Both the position numbers and the translations under genes were made by a program. The notes below the pieces were generated by a model, which made no database searches, was not told where the DNA came from, and was given only the letters and a program-made list of their open reading frames with translations. A stretch of DNA of 64,000 nt from CAMYKD01 sp041617155 (GTDB taxonomy: Bacteria > Pseudomonadota > Alphaproteobacteria > Kiloniellales > JAKSDN01): assembly GCA_041617155.1 (NCBI GenBank), contig JBFJPL010000008.1, positions 6,946 through 70,945 on the forward strand, read 5' to 3'. Every line of letters starts with the position of its first letter. Position 1 is the first letter of the stretch. Below, piece by piece: positions 15,353-25,073 of the stretch.

Positions 15353-15525
15353 CTAGAGCGGGATGCGGTAAAGTTAGTACACTCATCGGAGTCGTGCCCG
15401 GGCTTGACCCGGGCATCCAGGGCTCCAGCGATGAGCGGCCACACTTATGGCCCCGGACCACCGGGTCAAGCCCGGTGGTGACTGTCAGAGTTTGAGTGAT
15501 TCCGCGTAAATTCATCCCGCTCTAG
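15353..15525. repeat. MITE-like element with terminal inverted repeats and internal palindromes
   Basis: A 173-bp non-coding element is bounded by perfect 13-bp inverted termini CTAGAGCGGGATG / CATCCCGCTCTAG (15353-15365, 15513-15525), and similarity continues imperfectly inward to an ACTCA motif. Inside are two copies of the palindromic GGGCTTGACCCGG-type block (about 15398-15424 and 15460-15478, inverted), common in intergenic mosaic repeats of alphaproteobacteria. It fits exactly between the convergent protease genes and encodes no transposase. Confidence 0.75.
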
Positions 15526-15555
15526 GAGCCTGTCCGAGTATCGGTCACGGGGCTC

Positions 15556-16515
15556 CTAGGGCCACCCACGATAGCGCAGCGACATGGCCGCGCCGTCGCG
15601 CATCAGCCGCACCTCAAGTGTCTCGTCGGGCCGGTGCAGGTGCAGTGCGCTCATAACGTCGCTGGCCCTGCGCACGACCCGACCGGCCAGCGTGGTAATC
15701 ACGTCGCCGACCCGCAAGCCGGCCCGTTCCGCGGCCCCGCCGGGGGCGAGACCGGCGATCCGTACGCCGGTCAGGGCTTGACGTTCGGCGTCGCTCAATT
15801 CGGCTAGGGCGAAGCCCGGGGGCGCCCGCTCAACCCGGCCCAGGTCGATCAGATCGCCGGTCACCCGGCGAATCAGTGCCATGGAGACCGCAAAGTTGAC
15901 GCCGATATGTGCGTCCGACCCCTTGGTGAAGATAGCCGAGAGGATGCCAACGAGCCGACCCTGTCCGTCCAGCAACGCGCCGCCCGAGGCCCCGGGATTG
16001 ACGACCGCGTCGGTCTGGATGAAGTCCTCGATCGGGTTGAAGCCGACACCGCTGCGGCGCACCGCCGAAACCACGCCGCAGGTGACCGAGAGGTCGAGAC
16101 CGAACTGATTGCCGACCGCGCAAACCGGCTCGCCCAGACTCGGTTCGGGCCCGATTTCGGGGACCGGCAAGTCTCGCTCGATCTTGAGCACCGCCAGGTC
16201 CGTCGGCGGATCGCGGCCGATCAGCCGTGCCGGCTCGAGACGGCCATTGTGAAGGCGTACGGTAATTTCCAAGGCACGGTCGACTATGTGAAGCGCGGTC
16301 ACCAGGTAGCCGCCGTCCCGAATCGCCACCGCAGTGCCCTCCGGCTCCTGCCCCGGTGCCTGTCCGGACCTTCCGCCGCGTTCATGGCCGGGCCAAAGCG
16401 GCAGGACGCTGACGACCGACTCCAGCACCCGGGCCTCAAAGCCGGCGGCTGCTCCGGGGTGCAGACCGAGGACGAGAATCACCAGCGCAAGGCGCCCGCG
16501 GGTCGGAACCGACAC
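15556..16515 (-). CDS. HtrA/DegP-like periplasmic serine protease with PDZ domain
   Basis: 319 residues. A signal peptide (residues 1-24) is followed by a trypsin-like S1C domain with His in TALHIVDRA, Asp in TDLAVLKIE and Ser in NPGASGGALLD (complete triad), then one PDZ domain (about 225-315: LAPGGAAERAGLRVGDVITTLAGRVV). One PDZ makes it DegS/MucD-sized, but with an N-terminal signal rather than an obvious anchor. It starts 6 nt after yacG, so it is probably the last gene of the murA-to-yacG transcription unit. The likely role is envelope protein quality control. Confidence 0.9.
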   Translation of the reverse strand: MSVPTRGRLALVILVLGLHPGAAAGFEARVLESVVSVLPLWPGHERGGRSGQAPGQEPEGTAVAIRDGGYLVTALHIVDRALEITVRLHNGRLEPARLIGRDPPTDLAVLKIERDLPVPEIGPEPSLGEPVCAVGNQFGLDLSVTCGVVSAVRRSGVGFNPIEDFIQTDAVVNPGASGGALLDGQGRLVGILSAIFTKGSDAHIGVNFAVSMALIRRVTGDLIDLGRVERAPPGFALAELSDAERQALTGVRIAGLAPGGAAERAGLRVGDVITTLAGRVVRRASDVMSALHLHRPDETLEVRLMRDGAAMSLRYRGWP

Positions 16516-16521
16516 CGGAAT

Positions 16522-16758
16522 TCAGGCCTCGTCGTCCGGCGAGACCTCGCCTTCGCCCGGTGCTTCTTCGGTCGGTATCCGATAGCTGCCCTTGAGCCAG
16601 CGGCCGAGATCGACCTCGACGCAGCGAGCCGAGCAGAAGGGTTGGTGGCCAGGTCTTGGCATCGCGCCACAGACCGGGCACCTCTTGCGGGCCGCGCGCC
16701 TGCGCGGCATGGGCACAACGCGTTCGTCTTCGCTCATGTCCGGCAGTCTAGTTTCCAT
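16522..16758 (-). CDS. yacG: DNA gyrase inhibitor YacG (zinc-binding)
   Basis: Up to 78 residues. The YacG zinc finger is complete: CPVC and CSARC, followed by the family's VDLGRWLKGSYRIP segment and an acidic tail. YacG binds GyrB and blocks its DNA-binding and catalytic activity. The likely true start is ATG 16737 (MSEDERVVPMPRRR), giving 71 residues; ATG 16758 is kept as the outer limit. It lies 80 nt after the GDSL hydrolase gene and 6 nt before the HtrA-like gene. The association with a neighbouring RNase E/G and maf is standard in Alphaproteobacteria. Confidence 0.93.
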   Translation of the reverse strand: METRLPDMSEDERVVPMPRRRAARKRCPVCGAMPRPGHQPFCSARCVEVDLGRWLKGSYRIPTEEAPGEGEVSPDDEA

Positions 16759-16838
16759 ACCAGGGCGACCACAAGATGCGGCCGCTTCATTGGACGATCT
16801 GGGCCCGCCACCGTGTGCTCCAGACCGGGCCGCAACGT

Positions 16839-17528
16839 TCAGATGGCCCCGCTCTCACGCAACAGCCTGGCGACGGCCTCCGCCACCTTGAGGTAACCCT
16901 TGCCATTGGGATGGATCGCGTCGCTCTTCAGGCCGCCTCGGATCAGGACGTCGGCCAACACCTCACCTTCGTAAGGGATGCCGAACGCCTCGGCAATGCG
17001 AGCGTAGAACTCGGCGCCTTCGGTGATCAAGATGCCCGGCTCCGGAACGCCGATCAGCAGCACGTCTATACCTTGCGATTTCGCCAACTTCACCATGTCC
17101 CGGATATTGGCTTCGAGGGCCTTCCGATCCTTCCGGCGCAGGAAGTCGTTGCCGCCATGGCAAAGGATCAAAAGGTCCGGACGATGACGTTCCAACACCG
17201 CCGCCAAACGGCGCAGGCCGTTGGCCGACAGCTCACCGGGAACGCCCGAGCGAATCACCTTGCGGCCGATCAGCCGCTCGAGCACGGCGGGATAGCTGTC
17301 TTCCGGCCTGGCCCCGGTCCCAAACGTCAAGCTGTCGCCGAACGCCACCACGAGGCCGCCTTCGGGCAGGGGTGCAACCTGCGGCACGCTGGGGCCACAA
17401 GCGCCAGGCAACAGCGCCAGCAAGACGATCGTGAGGCGTAGCGCCGTCGATATCTTGGCGGCCGCGAGGTTTGTCCGGGCTGTCTCGACCGGGCTTTTTG
17501 CGAACAGCATGAACGCGCCCGCCCTCAC
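16839..17528 (-). CDS. SGNH/GDSL hydrolase (lipoprotein arylesterase, TesA-like)
   Basis: 229 residues. A hydrophobic N-terminal segment ends in LPGAC, a lipobox, so the enzyme is probably lipid-anchored. SGNH blocks are complete: block I FGDSLTFGTG (nucleophile Ser), Gly in SGVPGELS, block III GGNDFLR, and block V DAIHPNGKGY. This is the TesA-like multifunctional esterase/lysophospholipase group. GTG 17528 overlaps the stop of the RNase gene as GTGA (17525-17528), indicating translational coupling; ATG 17510 is an alternative. The substrate is unknown; a role in envelope lipid turnover is plausible. Confidence 0.88.
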   Translation of the reverse strand: MRAGAFMLFAKSPVETARTNLAAAKISTALRLTIVLLALLPGACGPSVPQVAPLPEGGLVVAFGDSLTFGTGARPEDSYPAVLERLIGRKVIRSGVPGELSANGLRRLAAVLERHRPDLLILCHGGNDFLRRKDRKALEANIRDMVKLAKSQGIDVLLIGVPEPGILITEGAEFYARIAEAFGIPYEGEVLADVLIRGGLKSDAIHPNGKGYLKVAEAVARLLRESGAI

Positions 17529-18724
17529 GAAACCGACAGAACTTCCGCCGGGTCGCCCGCCCTGCTCCGGGCTTCGACCAGTTCGAGCGTCCGTCCAAGC
17601 CGTTCCTCCAGGGCGAGGCGCGCCGTGGCCACCGGCCCCTGCAACGCAGCGATGACCGCCGGCGCGGCCTTGATGGCGAGCCCGGCCCCGGGCCGCGCCG
17701 CCGCCTCCCGGCGCGCCGCCCGCAGGGCGTCGAACGCGAGCGTTACCGGGTCCTTCAGGCGGCCACTGCCATCGATCCCGCAGGCTTCGGTCAAAAGCTC
17801 GTGCAGCGCCGGGCGGCCGCGCCGCCGTGTCATCTCGACCAAACCCGATTCGGCCATGGGGAAAACCCGGGTCGGCTCCGGATCGCGCTTCAGACCGCCG
17901 AGCAGGGCGGTCACGACCCTTTTGCGAAAGCCCGACTCTTCCAAGGTCAGGAAGTCGATCACGATCAGACCGGAAAGGGCGCGCAGCCGGAGTTGATGTG
18001 GGATCTCCGCGGCCGCCTCGAGGTTGACCGCCAAAGCCTGCTGGGACATCGGGCCATGACCGCCGCTATTGACGTCGATCGCGGTCAGTGTGGTGACCGG
18101 CTCGATCAGCAGAAATCCGCCGGAGGGCAGGGCCACCCGCGGCCGCAGCAAGGTCTCGATCTCGGCTTCCACACCCTCGCGTTCGAACAGCGGTGCCGGC
18201 TCCAGATCGAGCTTCACGCGGCAGGTCCGTTCCTCCACCCGTCCGGTCAGGCGCCGTTTGGTCTCGGCAAAGGCCACGGGGTCGTCGATCACGATCTCAT
18301 CGGGCGCCCGGCGAGCGGCCAGCACGCGCTCGATCGGGTCGTCGCCTCGGACCAAGAGCGCCGGCGGCTTAGCGTCGCGGGCCGCTTGCTCCAGCCCCGG
18401 CGGTGGATTGTGGATACGGGCGGTCACACGGACGCCCTTGGGCTCAGCGGCCTCGCGCAGAACGCGCACGACCACCGCGTCGCCCTCGCTGAGCCGACGC
18501 TTCGGCGCTTCGGCAAGCGGCAAAAACCCTGCCCGAGACAGGCCGAGTTCGACGAATGCCGCATCGAGCGACTTGTCGACCTTGGCGACGCGGCCATGAT
18601 AGATGTCGCCGAGCCGCGACGGCCGGTCGTCGCGCTGCACCACCAGATCGGCCAGCCGGCCATCCTCCATCCAGGCGGCACGGGTCTCGCCGGGGGCCGC
18701 CGAGATGAGCAGACGGCGGCTCAC
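17525..18724 (-). CDS. Short RNase E/G-family endoribonuclease
   Basis: 399 residues, well below RNase G length. An S1-like domain (about 40-105, RLGDIYHGRVAKVDKSLDAAF) is followed by the catalytic region, with the two Mg-binding Asp motifs TAIDVNSG and IVIDFLTLE. The zinc-link CPxC motif of RNase E/G is degenerate here (ACGIDGSG), and the intervening 5'-sensor region is shortened. It starts at GTG 18724, overlapping the maf stop as GTGA; longer upstream readings are antisense artefacts over maf. The likely function is rRNA or mRNA processing. This short version next to maf and yacG is a recurrent alphaproteobacterial arrangement. Confidence 0.88.
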   Translation of the reverse strand: MSRRLLISAAPGETRAAWMEDGRLADLVVQRDDRPSRLGDIYHGRVAKVDKSLDAAFVELGLSRAGFLPLAEAPKRRLSEGDAVVVRVLREAAEPKGVRVTARIHNPPPGLEQAARDAKPPALLVRGDDPIERVLAARRAPDEIVIDDPVAFAETKRRLTGRVEERTCRVKLDLEPAPLFEREGVEAEIETLLRPRVALPSGGFLLIEPVTTLTAIDVNSGGHGPMSQQALAVNLEAAAEIPHQLRLRALSGLIVIDFLTLEESGFRKRVVTALLGGLKRDPEPTRVFPMAESGLVEMTRRRGRPALHELLTEACGIDGSGRLKDPVTLAFDALRAARREAAARPGAGLAIKAAPAVIAALQGPVATARLALEERLGRTLELVEARSRAGDPAEVLSVS

Positions 18725-19350
18725 GCCCGGTAGCCGAGGCCGCTCAGCAGGGCCGCGGTTTCGGCCAGCGGCAGGCCGACCACGTTGCTGTAGGACCCGT
18801 TGATGGCGGGAATGAAGGCGGCGGCACGGCCTTGAATAGCGTAGCCGCCTGCCTTGCCGTGCCATTCGCCGCTGGCCAGATAGACCTTAATTTCCGATCC
18901 CGTGAGTGGCTTTACCTTGACCACGGTGGTCACCAGCCGCCGCGCAACACGGCCGCCGGGGGCATGGACCGCGACCGCGCCAAGGACTCGGTGACGCCGG
19001 CCGGAAAGCAGTTCGAGACAGCGCCGGGCGGTGGCTTCGTCCTCGGCCTTGGGCAGAATCCGCCGGCCCAGCGCGACCACCGTGTCGGCCGCCAGAACGA
19101 AGGCGCCCGCGTGCCGGACCGCTACCGCCTCGGCCTTGGCTTGGGCCAGGCGTTCGGCGTGATCGCGCGGCAGCTCGCCCGCAAGCGGCGTCTCGTCGAT
19201 CTCCGCCGGATCGATCGCGGCAGGTTCAATGCCGATCTGGCGCAACAGATCGCGCCGACGCGGCGAGGCCGAGGCCAGGACCAGCATACCAACGGTCAGC
19301 GGCGCCCCAGTGGGAGAGGTTCGCGACGGCGCGCTGGATCCGGCGCCCAT
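18721..19350 (-). CDS. maf: Maf nucleoside triphosphate pyrophosphatase
   Basis: 209 residues, or 188 from ATG 19287 (MLVLASASPRRR), where most family members begin. Family hallmarks are LASASPRRRDLL, the catalytic AADTVV stretch and GGYAIQGRAAAFI near the C-terminus. Maf enzymes hydrolyse non-canonical NTPs (dTTP/UTP or modified nucleotides) to monophosphates, and in some bacteria affect septum formation. It lies 14 nt after infA and overlaps the RNase gene by GTGA. The start is ambiguous because neither ATG has a clear ribosome site. Confidence 0.94.
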   Translation of the reverse strand: MGAGSSAPSRTSPTGAPLTVGMLVLASASPRRRDLLRQIGIEPAAIDPAEIDETPLAGELPRDHAERLAQAKAEAVAVRHAGAFVLAADTVVALGRRILPKAEDEATARRCLELLSGRRHRVLGAVAVHAPGGRVARRLVTTVVKVKPLTGSEIKVYLASGEWHGKAGGYAIQGRAAAFIPAINGSYSNVVGLPLAETAALLSGLGYRA

Positions 19351-19364
19351 CGCCGATCGTCCGA

Positions 19365-19583
19365 CTACTTAAAACGAAAGGTGATGCGACCCTTGGTGAG
19401 ATCGTAGGGTGTCATCTCGACGTTCACGCGGTCGCCTGCGAGAACGCGGATGCGATTCTTGCGCATCTTGCCGGAAGTGTGAGCCAGAACTTCGTGGTCG
19501 TTATCGAGCTTCACGCGGAACATCGCGTTCGGCAAAAGCTCGACCACGGTACCTTGAAACTCAAGCAAGTCTTCTTTCGCCAT
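19365..19583 (-). CDS. infA: Translation initiation factor IF-1
   Basis: Exactly 72 residues, the canonical length. The single OB/S1 fold is complete (FQGTVVELLPNAMFRV, GKMRKNRIRVLAGDRV, ending LTKGRITFRFK). IF-1 blocks the ribosomal A site during initiation and aids IF-2/IF-3. It has its own 140-nt upstream gap with a strong hairpin, then maf follows after 14 nt. Confidence 0.98.
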   Translation of the reverse strand: MAKEDLLEFQGTVVELLPNAMFRVKLDNDHEVLAHTSGKMRKNRIRVLAGDRVNVEMTPYDLTKGRITFRFK

Positions 19584-19631
19584 GCCCTCTGCTTTGCTAG
19601 GTCAGCCCAAATTGGCGCGTAAAACCCCGTT

Positions 19632-19650
19632 TCGGTGCCGGTCCGGCACC
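19632..19650 (-). promoter_or_regulatory. GC hairpin in the infA leader region
   Basis: CGGTGCCGG-T-CCGGCACCG is a perfect inverted repeat 49 nt upstream of the infA start. On the infA strand it is followed, 8 nt later, by GGTTTT. It could terminate most read-through from the phosphatase gene, or be part of the infA 5' leader. Confidence 0.45.
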
Positions 19651-19723
19651 GAGCGCGGCGGATAATACATAAAACCACAAGGGGAAACAAACCTTACGCC
19701 GACAAGCGGTTGCCCAAACCGGT

Positions 19724-20167
19724 CTACAAGTTGGGTTTGAGGTCGAGCGCGAAACGCCGCTCGATGCGCTTTTTCAGCTGGTCGCGCACCTGACGGTAGG
19801 ACTCGACGCGCATGGCCCGATTGCCTTCGACCAGGGAGGGATCGAGCGTGTTCCAAAACTCGACCTCGCACGCCATGGTCCGGGTCAGTTCGACGGCTTT
19901 GTGTTGCGCTTCGGGCGATAGCGAAATAATCAGATCGTAGGAGGTGTCTTCCAGGTCGTCGAAAGACTTGGGGCGGTGTTTCGACATGTCGATGCCGATC
20001 TCGTCCATCACCTCGACCACGAAAGGGTCGACCTCGAGCGGCCGTACGCCGGCCGAATCAACGTAGACCTTGTGTCCCAACAAGTGCTTCAGGAGGCCTT
20101 CGGCCATCGGCGAACGAACCGAGTTTCGAGTGCAACTGAACAGAACGGCTCCGGGCAGCTCCGCCAT
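19724..20167 (-). CDS. Low-molecular-weight protein-tyrosine phosphatase/arsenate-reductase-like
   Basis: 147 residues. The active-site loop CTRNSVRS (Cys-x5-Arg-Ser) is at residues 12-19, as in LMW-PTP and ArsC-like phosphatases, and a conserved Asp-Pro (LDPSL) supplies the general acid. It is cytosolic. It starts 5 nt after the UPF0262 gene, the standard neighbour in Alphaproteobacteria, so the two are co-translated. Whether it dephosphorylates proteins or reduces arsenate cannot be decided; the lack of other ars genes favours phosphatase activity. Confidence 0.9.
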   Translation of the reverse strand: MAELPGAVLFSCTRNSVRSPMAEGLLKHLLGHKVYVDSAGVRPLEVDPFVVEVMDEIGIDMSKHRPKSFDDLEDTSYDLIISLSPEAQHKAVELTRTMACEVEFWNTLDPSLVEGNRAMRVESYRQVRDQLKKRIERRFALDLKPNL

Positions 20168-20172
20168 TCAGC

Positions 20173-20661
20173 CTAGCCCCGTATATGCAAAACGCAGATC
20201 AGCGTGAACAGGCGCCGCGCCGTATCGAAATCGATCTCGATCTTACCGTCGAGGCGCTCGCGCAGCAGTTCCGAACCTTCGTTGTGCAGACCGCGCCGTC
20301 CCATGTCGATCGCCTCGATGCGCGACGGGCTGGCGGTCTTGATCGCCTGAAAATAGCTTTCGCAGACGGTGAAATAGTCCTTGATCAGGCGGCGAAAGGG
20401 CGACAAAGGCAGGCCAACCTTGGTGAGGGGCCGCTCCGCCTGGTCGCGAATGTCGAATTGAAGGCGGTTTTCCTCGATCGCCAAATGGAGGTTAAAAGGC
20501 CCCTGGTCGATGCCGGCCGGCGCGAAGTAGTTGCCCTCGAGCAGGTCGTAGATCGCCACCGCCCGCTCGTGTTCGACCTCCGAGCTGCGCCGAACGACGC
20601 TCTGTTCGTCCAACGCTATGTTGACCAGACGTCGCTTCTCGTCGGTGGTTTGATCGTCCAT
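20173..20661 (-). CDS. UPF0262 family protein
   Basis: 162 residues, matching the alphaproteobacterial UPF0262 family in length and in conserved patches (VVRRSSEVEHERAVAIYDLLE, FAPAGIDQGPFNLHLAIEENR, PFRRLIKDYF). It is a cytosolic protein of unknown function, almost always between hisD and an LMW phosphatase gene, as here: 29 nt after hisD and 5 nt before the phosphatase. Confidence 0.93.
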   Translation of the reverse strand: MDDQTTDEKRRLVNIALDEQSVVRRSSEVEHERAVAIYDLLEGNYFAPAGIDQGPFNLHLAIEENRLQFDIRDQAERPLTKVGLPLSPFRRLIKDYFTVCESYFQAIKTASPSRIEAIDMGRRGLHNEGSELLRERLDGKIEIDFDTARRLFTLICVLHIRG

Positions 20662-20690
20662 TGCCGCTCGGCCGCTCCACGCTCGGGCGT

Positions 20691-21995
20691 TCAGCCGTTG
20701 TCGAATCGGTTCAGGCGAATTTGAACCGAGAGCGCGTGGGCGTCGAGTCCTTCGGCCTGCGCGAGGGTGATCGCCGCCGGACCGATCGCGGCGAGGCCAT
20801 CGGCTTCACAGGCGATCAACGACGAACGTTTCATGAAGTCGATGACCGACAGGCCCGATGCGAAGCGAGCGCTGCGCGCCGTCGGCAGGACGTGGTTCGG
20901 GCCGGCAACATAGTCGCCGATGACCTCGGGCGTATAGCGGCCGAGGAAAATGGCGCCGGCGTTGCGAATGCCGGCGACCATGGCATCCGGGTCATCGACC
21001 GCGAGTTCGAGATGCTCCGGCGCCACACGGTCGACCAGCGCCGCGGCGGCGGCCAGATCGGGCACCAGGATGATCGCACCATGGGTCTCCCAGCTGGCCC
21101 TGGCGATCTCGGCGCGCGGCAGCCTGGCCAAGTGGCTTTCGACCGCCGCCGTCACGGCATCGGCGAAGCCGGCGTCATCGGTAATCAGGATCGACTGGGC
21201 GGCGGTGTCGTGTTCGGCCTGGGCCAGCAGGTCGGCGGCGATCCAGGCCGGGTCGTTGGCCCGGTCCGCCACCACCAAGATCTCCGACGGTCCGGCGATC
21301 ATATCGATGCCCACCGTGCCGAAGACCTGACGCTTGGCGGCCGCGACATAGGCGTTGCCCGGGCCGGCCACGATATCGACCGGGGCTATGGTCGCCGTGC
21401 CATAGGCCAGCGCGGCGATCGCCTGGGCTCCTCCAACCCGATAGATCTCGTGCACCCCGGCACGTTTGGCCGCCGCCAGTACCAGCGGGTTGAGCGCCCC
21501 CTCGGGCGCCGGCACCACCATGACGACGCGAGGCACGCCCGCCACGCGCGCCGGCAGCGCGTTCATCAGCACCGAGGAGGGGTAGGCCGCGGTGCCGCCG
21601 GGCACGTAAAGCCCGGCCGAGGCCACAGCGGTCCAGCGGTGGCCCAAACGAATCCCCAGTGGGTCGCGGTAGTCCAGATCCTCAGGCTTCTGCCGACGGT
21701 GGAACGCTTCGATCCGCTCCGCCGCCAGCTCGAGGGCGGCCAGCGCGTCGTCGGAGCAGGCCGCCTCCGCGGCCGCCAGATCGTCGTCGCTCACCTTGAG
21801 GGTCGCCGGTGTCAGGCGCAGCCGGTCGAAACGCTCGGTAAGCTCAATCAGCGCCGCATCGCCGCGGGCCTTAACTTCCGCCAGGATCGCCGCAACCGCA
21901 CGGCCCACGTCCTCGCCGGTTTCACGCTTGGCCGCCAAAAGGCGCACGAACTCGGCCTCGAACCCAGGTTGGCCGGCATCAAGTCTCAGCGGCAT
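20691..21995 (-). CDS. hisD: Histidinol dehydrogenase
   Basis: 434 residues, full length. It catalyses the last two steps of histidine synthesis, L-histidinol to L-histidine with two NAD+ and zinc. Conserved blocks are present: GLYVPGGTAAYPSSVLM, GPGNAYVAAAKR, GPSEILVVAD, a zinc-region LLAQAEHD, and EVIGDYVAGPNHVLPT. The start overlaps the end of hisG by 17 nt, so the two are coupled. Other his genes are not in the window. Confidence 0.97.
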   Translation of the reverse strand: MPLRLDAGQPGFEAEFVRLLAAKRETGEDVGRAVAAILAEVKARGDAALIELTERFDRLRLTPATLKVSDDDLAAAEAACSDDALAALELAAERIEAFHRRQKPEDLDYRDPLGIRLGHRWTAVASAGLYVPGGTAAYPSSVLMNALPARVAGVPRVVMVVPAPEGALNPLVLAAAKRAGVHEIYRVGGAQAIAALAYGTATIAPVDIVAGPGNAYVAAAKRQVFGTVGIDMIAGPSEILVVADRANDPAWIAADLLAQAEHDTAAQSILITDDAGFADAVTAAVESHLARLPRAEIARASWETHGAIILVPDLAAAAALVDRVAPEHLELAVDDPDAMVAGIRNAGAIFLGRYTPEVIGDYVAGPNHVLPTARSARFASGLSVIDFMKRSSLIACEADGLAAIGPAAITLAQAEGLDAHALSVQIRLNRFDNG

Positions 21996-22662
21996 CGGCG
22001 GCCTCCCGAAAACGTTCGATCCAATGGCTGATCCGGTCCGGCCGGGTCTTGAGCGCGGCCCGGTTGACGATCAGGCGCGAACTCACCTCGGCGATCTGCT
22101 CGATCTCGACCAGGTCGTTGGCCGCCAGGGTGGCGCCACTCGAAACCAGATCGACGATACGCCCACACAGCCCCAGACCCGGCGCCAGTTCCATCGCGCC
22201 GCTCAACTTGATGCACTCGGCCTGGACGCCGCGCCGCGCGAAGTGGCGACGGGTGATTTCCGGATATTTGGTGGCAATTCGGATATGGCTCCAACGGCTC
22301 GGGTCGTCGCGCGCCACCATGGCTTCGGGCTCCGCGACCGAAAGACGGCAACGGCCGATCTTGAGATCAACCGGCGCGTAGAGCTCCGGATAATCGAACT
22401 CCATCAGGATATCGTTGCCGGCGACACCAAGCTGCGCGGCTCCGAAGGCAACAAAAGTCGCGACATCGAAGCTTCGAACCCGGATGATCGAGAGCTCCGG
22501 ATGGTTGGTCGCAAAACGCAGTTGGCGCGCCTCGTCATCGCCGAATGCGGCCTCGGGCCGGATACCCGCCTGCTCGAGCAACGGCATCAGCTCGGTCAGG
22601 ATCCGACCTTTCGGCACGGCCAGCACCAGAGGATCGCGGGCAGGAGATGAATTGGCGGCCAA
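21979..22662 (-). CDS. hisG: ATP phosphoribosyltransferase, short form (HisG-S)
   Basis: 227 residues, the short form that lacks the C-terminal regulatory ACT-like domain. It carries out the first step of histidine synthesis (ATP + PRPP). Family motifs are AVPKGRILTELMPLL, GNDILMEF, RIATKYPEITRRHF and the PRPP-binding loop around GLCGRIVDLVSSGATL. Short HisG needs HisZ for activity and feedback control; hisZ is not in the window and must lie elsewhere. Confidence 0.96.
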   Translation of the reverse strand: MAANSSPARDPLVLAVPKGRILTELMPLLEQAGIRPEAAFGDDEARQLRFATNHPELSIIRVRSFDVATFVAFGAAQLGVAGNDILMEFDYPELYAPVDLKIGRCRLSVAEPEAMVARDDPSRWSHIRIATKYPEITRRHFARRGVQAECIKLSGAMELAPGLGLCGRIVDLVSSGATLAANDLVEIEQIAEVSSRLIVNRAALKTRPDRISHWIERFREAADAAET

Positions 22663-22698
22663 GGGAACGACTCTCCGATTTCGGCGGGCGGGACGTGG

Positions 22699-23226
22699 CT
22701 AGCCACGGTGGCCAGCCGTATCCTTTCGACCCTGCTCGGGCTCGTCGTGCGACGGGTGCCAGCGTGTCGGCCAGGGCTCGCCCAGATCCTCCAGGTGACA
22801 GGCAATGGCATCGACCTCGAGACGGATCGCCGCGCCGCCCGAGAACAGCAAAGTAATCGCGCCGCTCTCGGCATGAAGCGTCAGCAGATTCAGTATCTGG
22901 TCCTTGTTGGCGAACTCCGGCCCACGGAATCGAACGGCGCGGACGCGATCAAAACAGACACCACAATTCACCCTTTCGAAGGCCGGCGCCAGTGAATCGT
23001 CCTCGAAGCGGGCATCGCCCTCGGGCTTGTCCTCGGCGCTTGCCGGCGCCTGGCCGCGGTCGATGCTCTCCCACCGGAACCGATTGGCGACCATGACGAA
23101 GCGCTTCTCGCGTTGCAGGTAGGCCACGTCGAGCAGGGGCACCAGGGCGTCCTGAAGCCAAGCGGCAATCACCTCGAGATCCTCGGAATCACGAGCCCTC
23201 AGCTTGACCGGTGTTGAAGACGCCAT
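22699..23226 (-). CDS. DUF2948 family protein
   Basis: 175 residues, with the family's LRARDSEDLEVIAAWLQDALVP opening, a KRFVMVANRFRWE strand and a C-terminal LTLHAESGAITLLFSGGAAIRLEVDAI block. Soluble and of unknown function. It is an alphaproteobacterial family that sits between murA and hisG/hisD, as here: 9 nt after murA and 36 nt before hisG. Confidence 0.9.
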   Translation of the reverse strand: MASSTPVKLRARDSEDLEVIAAWLQDALVPLLDVAYLQREKRFVMVANRFRWESIDRGQAPASAEDKPEGDARFEDDSLAPAFERVNCGVCFDRVRAVRFRGPEFANKDQILNLLTLHAESGAITLLFSGGAAIRLEVDAIACHLEDLGEPWPTRWHPSHDEPEQGRKDTAGHRG

Positions 23227-23235
23227 GATCGCGAT

Positions 23236-24522
<1,287 letters not shown>

Positions 24523-24643
24523 CTATGCTTTCCCAATGTCCGCACGGCGCAAAACCCACGTGGTGTCGATGCGGGCGGGCGCGAGGCGGTTCTACTGTAT
24601 CGGGCCCCAGGTCTCAAGACTTGGGGTCGCAAGTGCTTGAGGT

Positions 24644-24823
24644 TCAAGCCTTGCCGCCCTCGGGTTCCTCCGGCCCACGCCCGCGAGCCGCCCGCTCACG
24701 GGTCTGGGTTTTGCGCTTGCGCAAGTTGTCGCGCAGCGCCCGGGCCAGGCGCGCATCCCGCTCTTTGCGGGACTGTCTGCCGCGGTCGGAAAGGCCCGGC
24801 GATTTTGGCGGCTGCTTGGTCAT
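24644..24823 (-). CDS. Small basic conserved protein (about 59 aa)
   Basis: Starting at ATG 24823 the product is MTKQPPKSPGL... with a strongly basic helical core (RQSRKERDARLARALRDNLRKRK) and a Gly/Glu-rich tail. The pattern of a short Arg/Lys-rich protein next to murA recurs in Alphaproteobacteria as a conserved hypothetical. It could bind nucleic acid, but no domain is assignable. A longer start at 24859 lacks the conserved opening. Confidence 0.7.
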   Translation of the reverse strand: MTKQPPKSPGLSDRGRQSRKERDARLARALRDNLRKRKTQTRERAARGRGPEEPEGGKA

Positions 24824-24955
24824 CGACCGCAGACTGCGGTCCGATTGGGGCAAGGTCAAGGCGCCCGCGGTTCATTGTCAATGGGCGAGCAGGACAAGGC
24901 GCTTGCCTTCGGCCGGGGCCAATGGCATCTTGCCGCCCGATTCCATGACCCTGGC

Positions 24956-25030
24956 GCCGCCGTAGCTCAGGGGTAGAGCACACCCTTGGTAAGGGTGGGG
25001 TCGTGTGTTCAATTCACACCGGCGGCACCA
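24956..25030 (+). tRNA. tRNA-Thr (GGT)
   Basis: Complete cloverleaf: acceptor GCCGCCG/CGGCGGC, D-arm AGCTCAGGGGTAGAGC, anticodon stem CACCC/GGGTG with loop TTGGTAA (anticodon GGT, reads ACC/ACU), and T-arm GTGTGTTCAATTCACAC. The CCA is encoded. A five-T run follows at 25033-25037. Confidence 0.97.
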
Positions 25031-25073
25031 CTTTTTCGCGCTTCAATGACCGGACCGCAGCTTGGGCCACGGC

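Noticed and set aside
20661..22031. 456-codon forward frame
   Set aside because: It is antisense to hisD, which has full conserved motifs.
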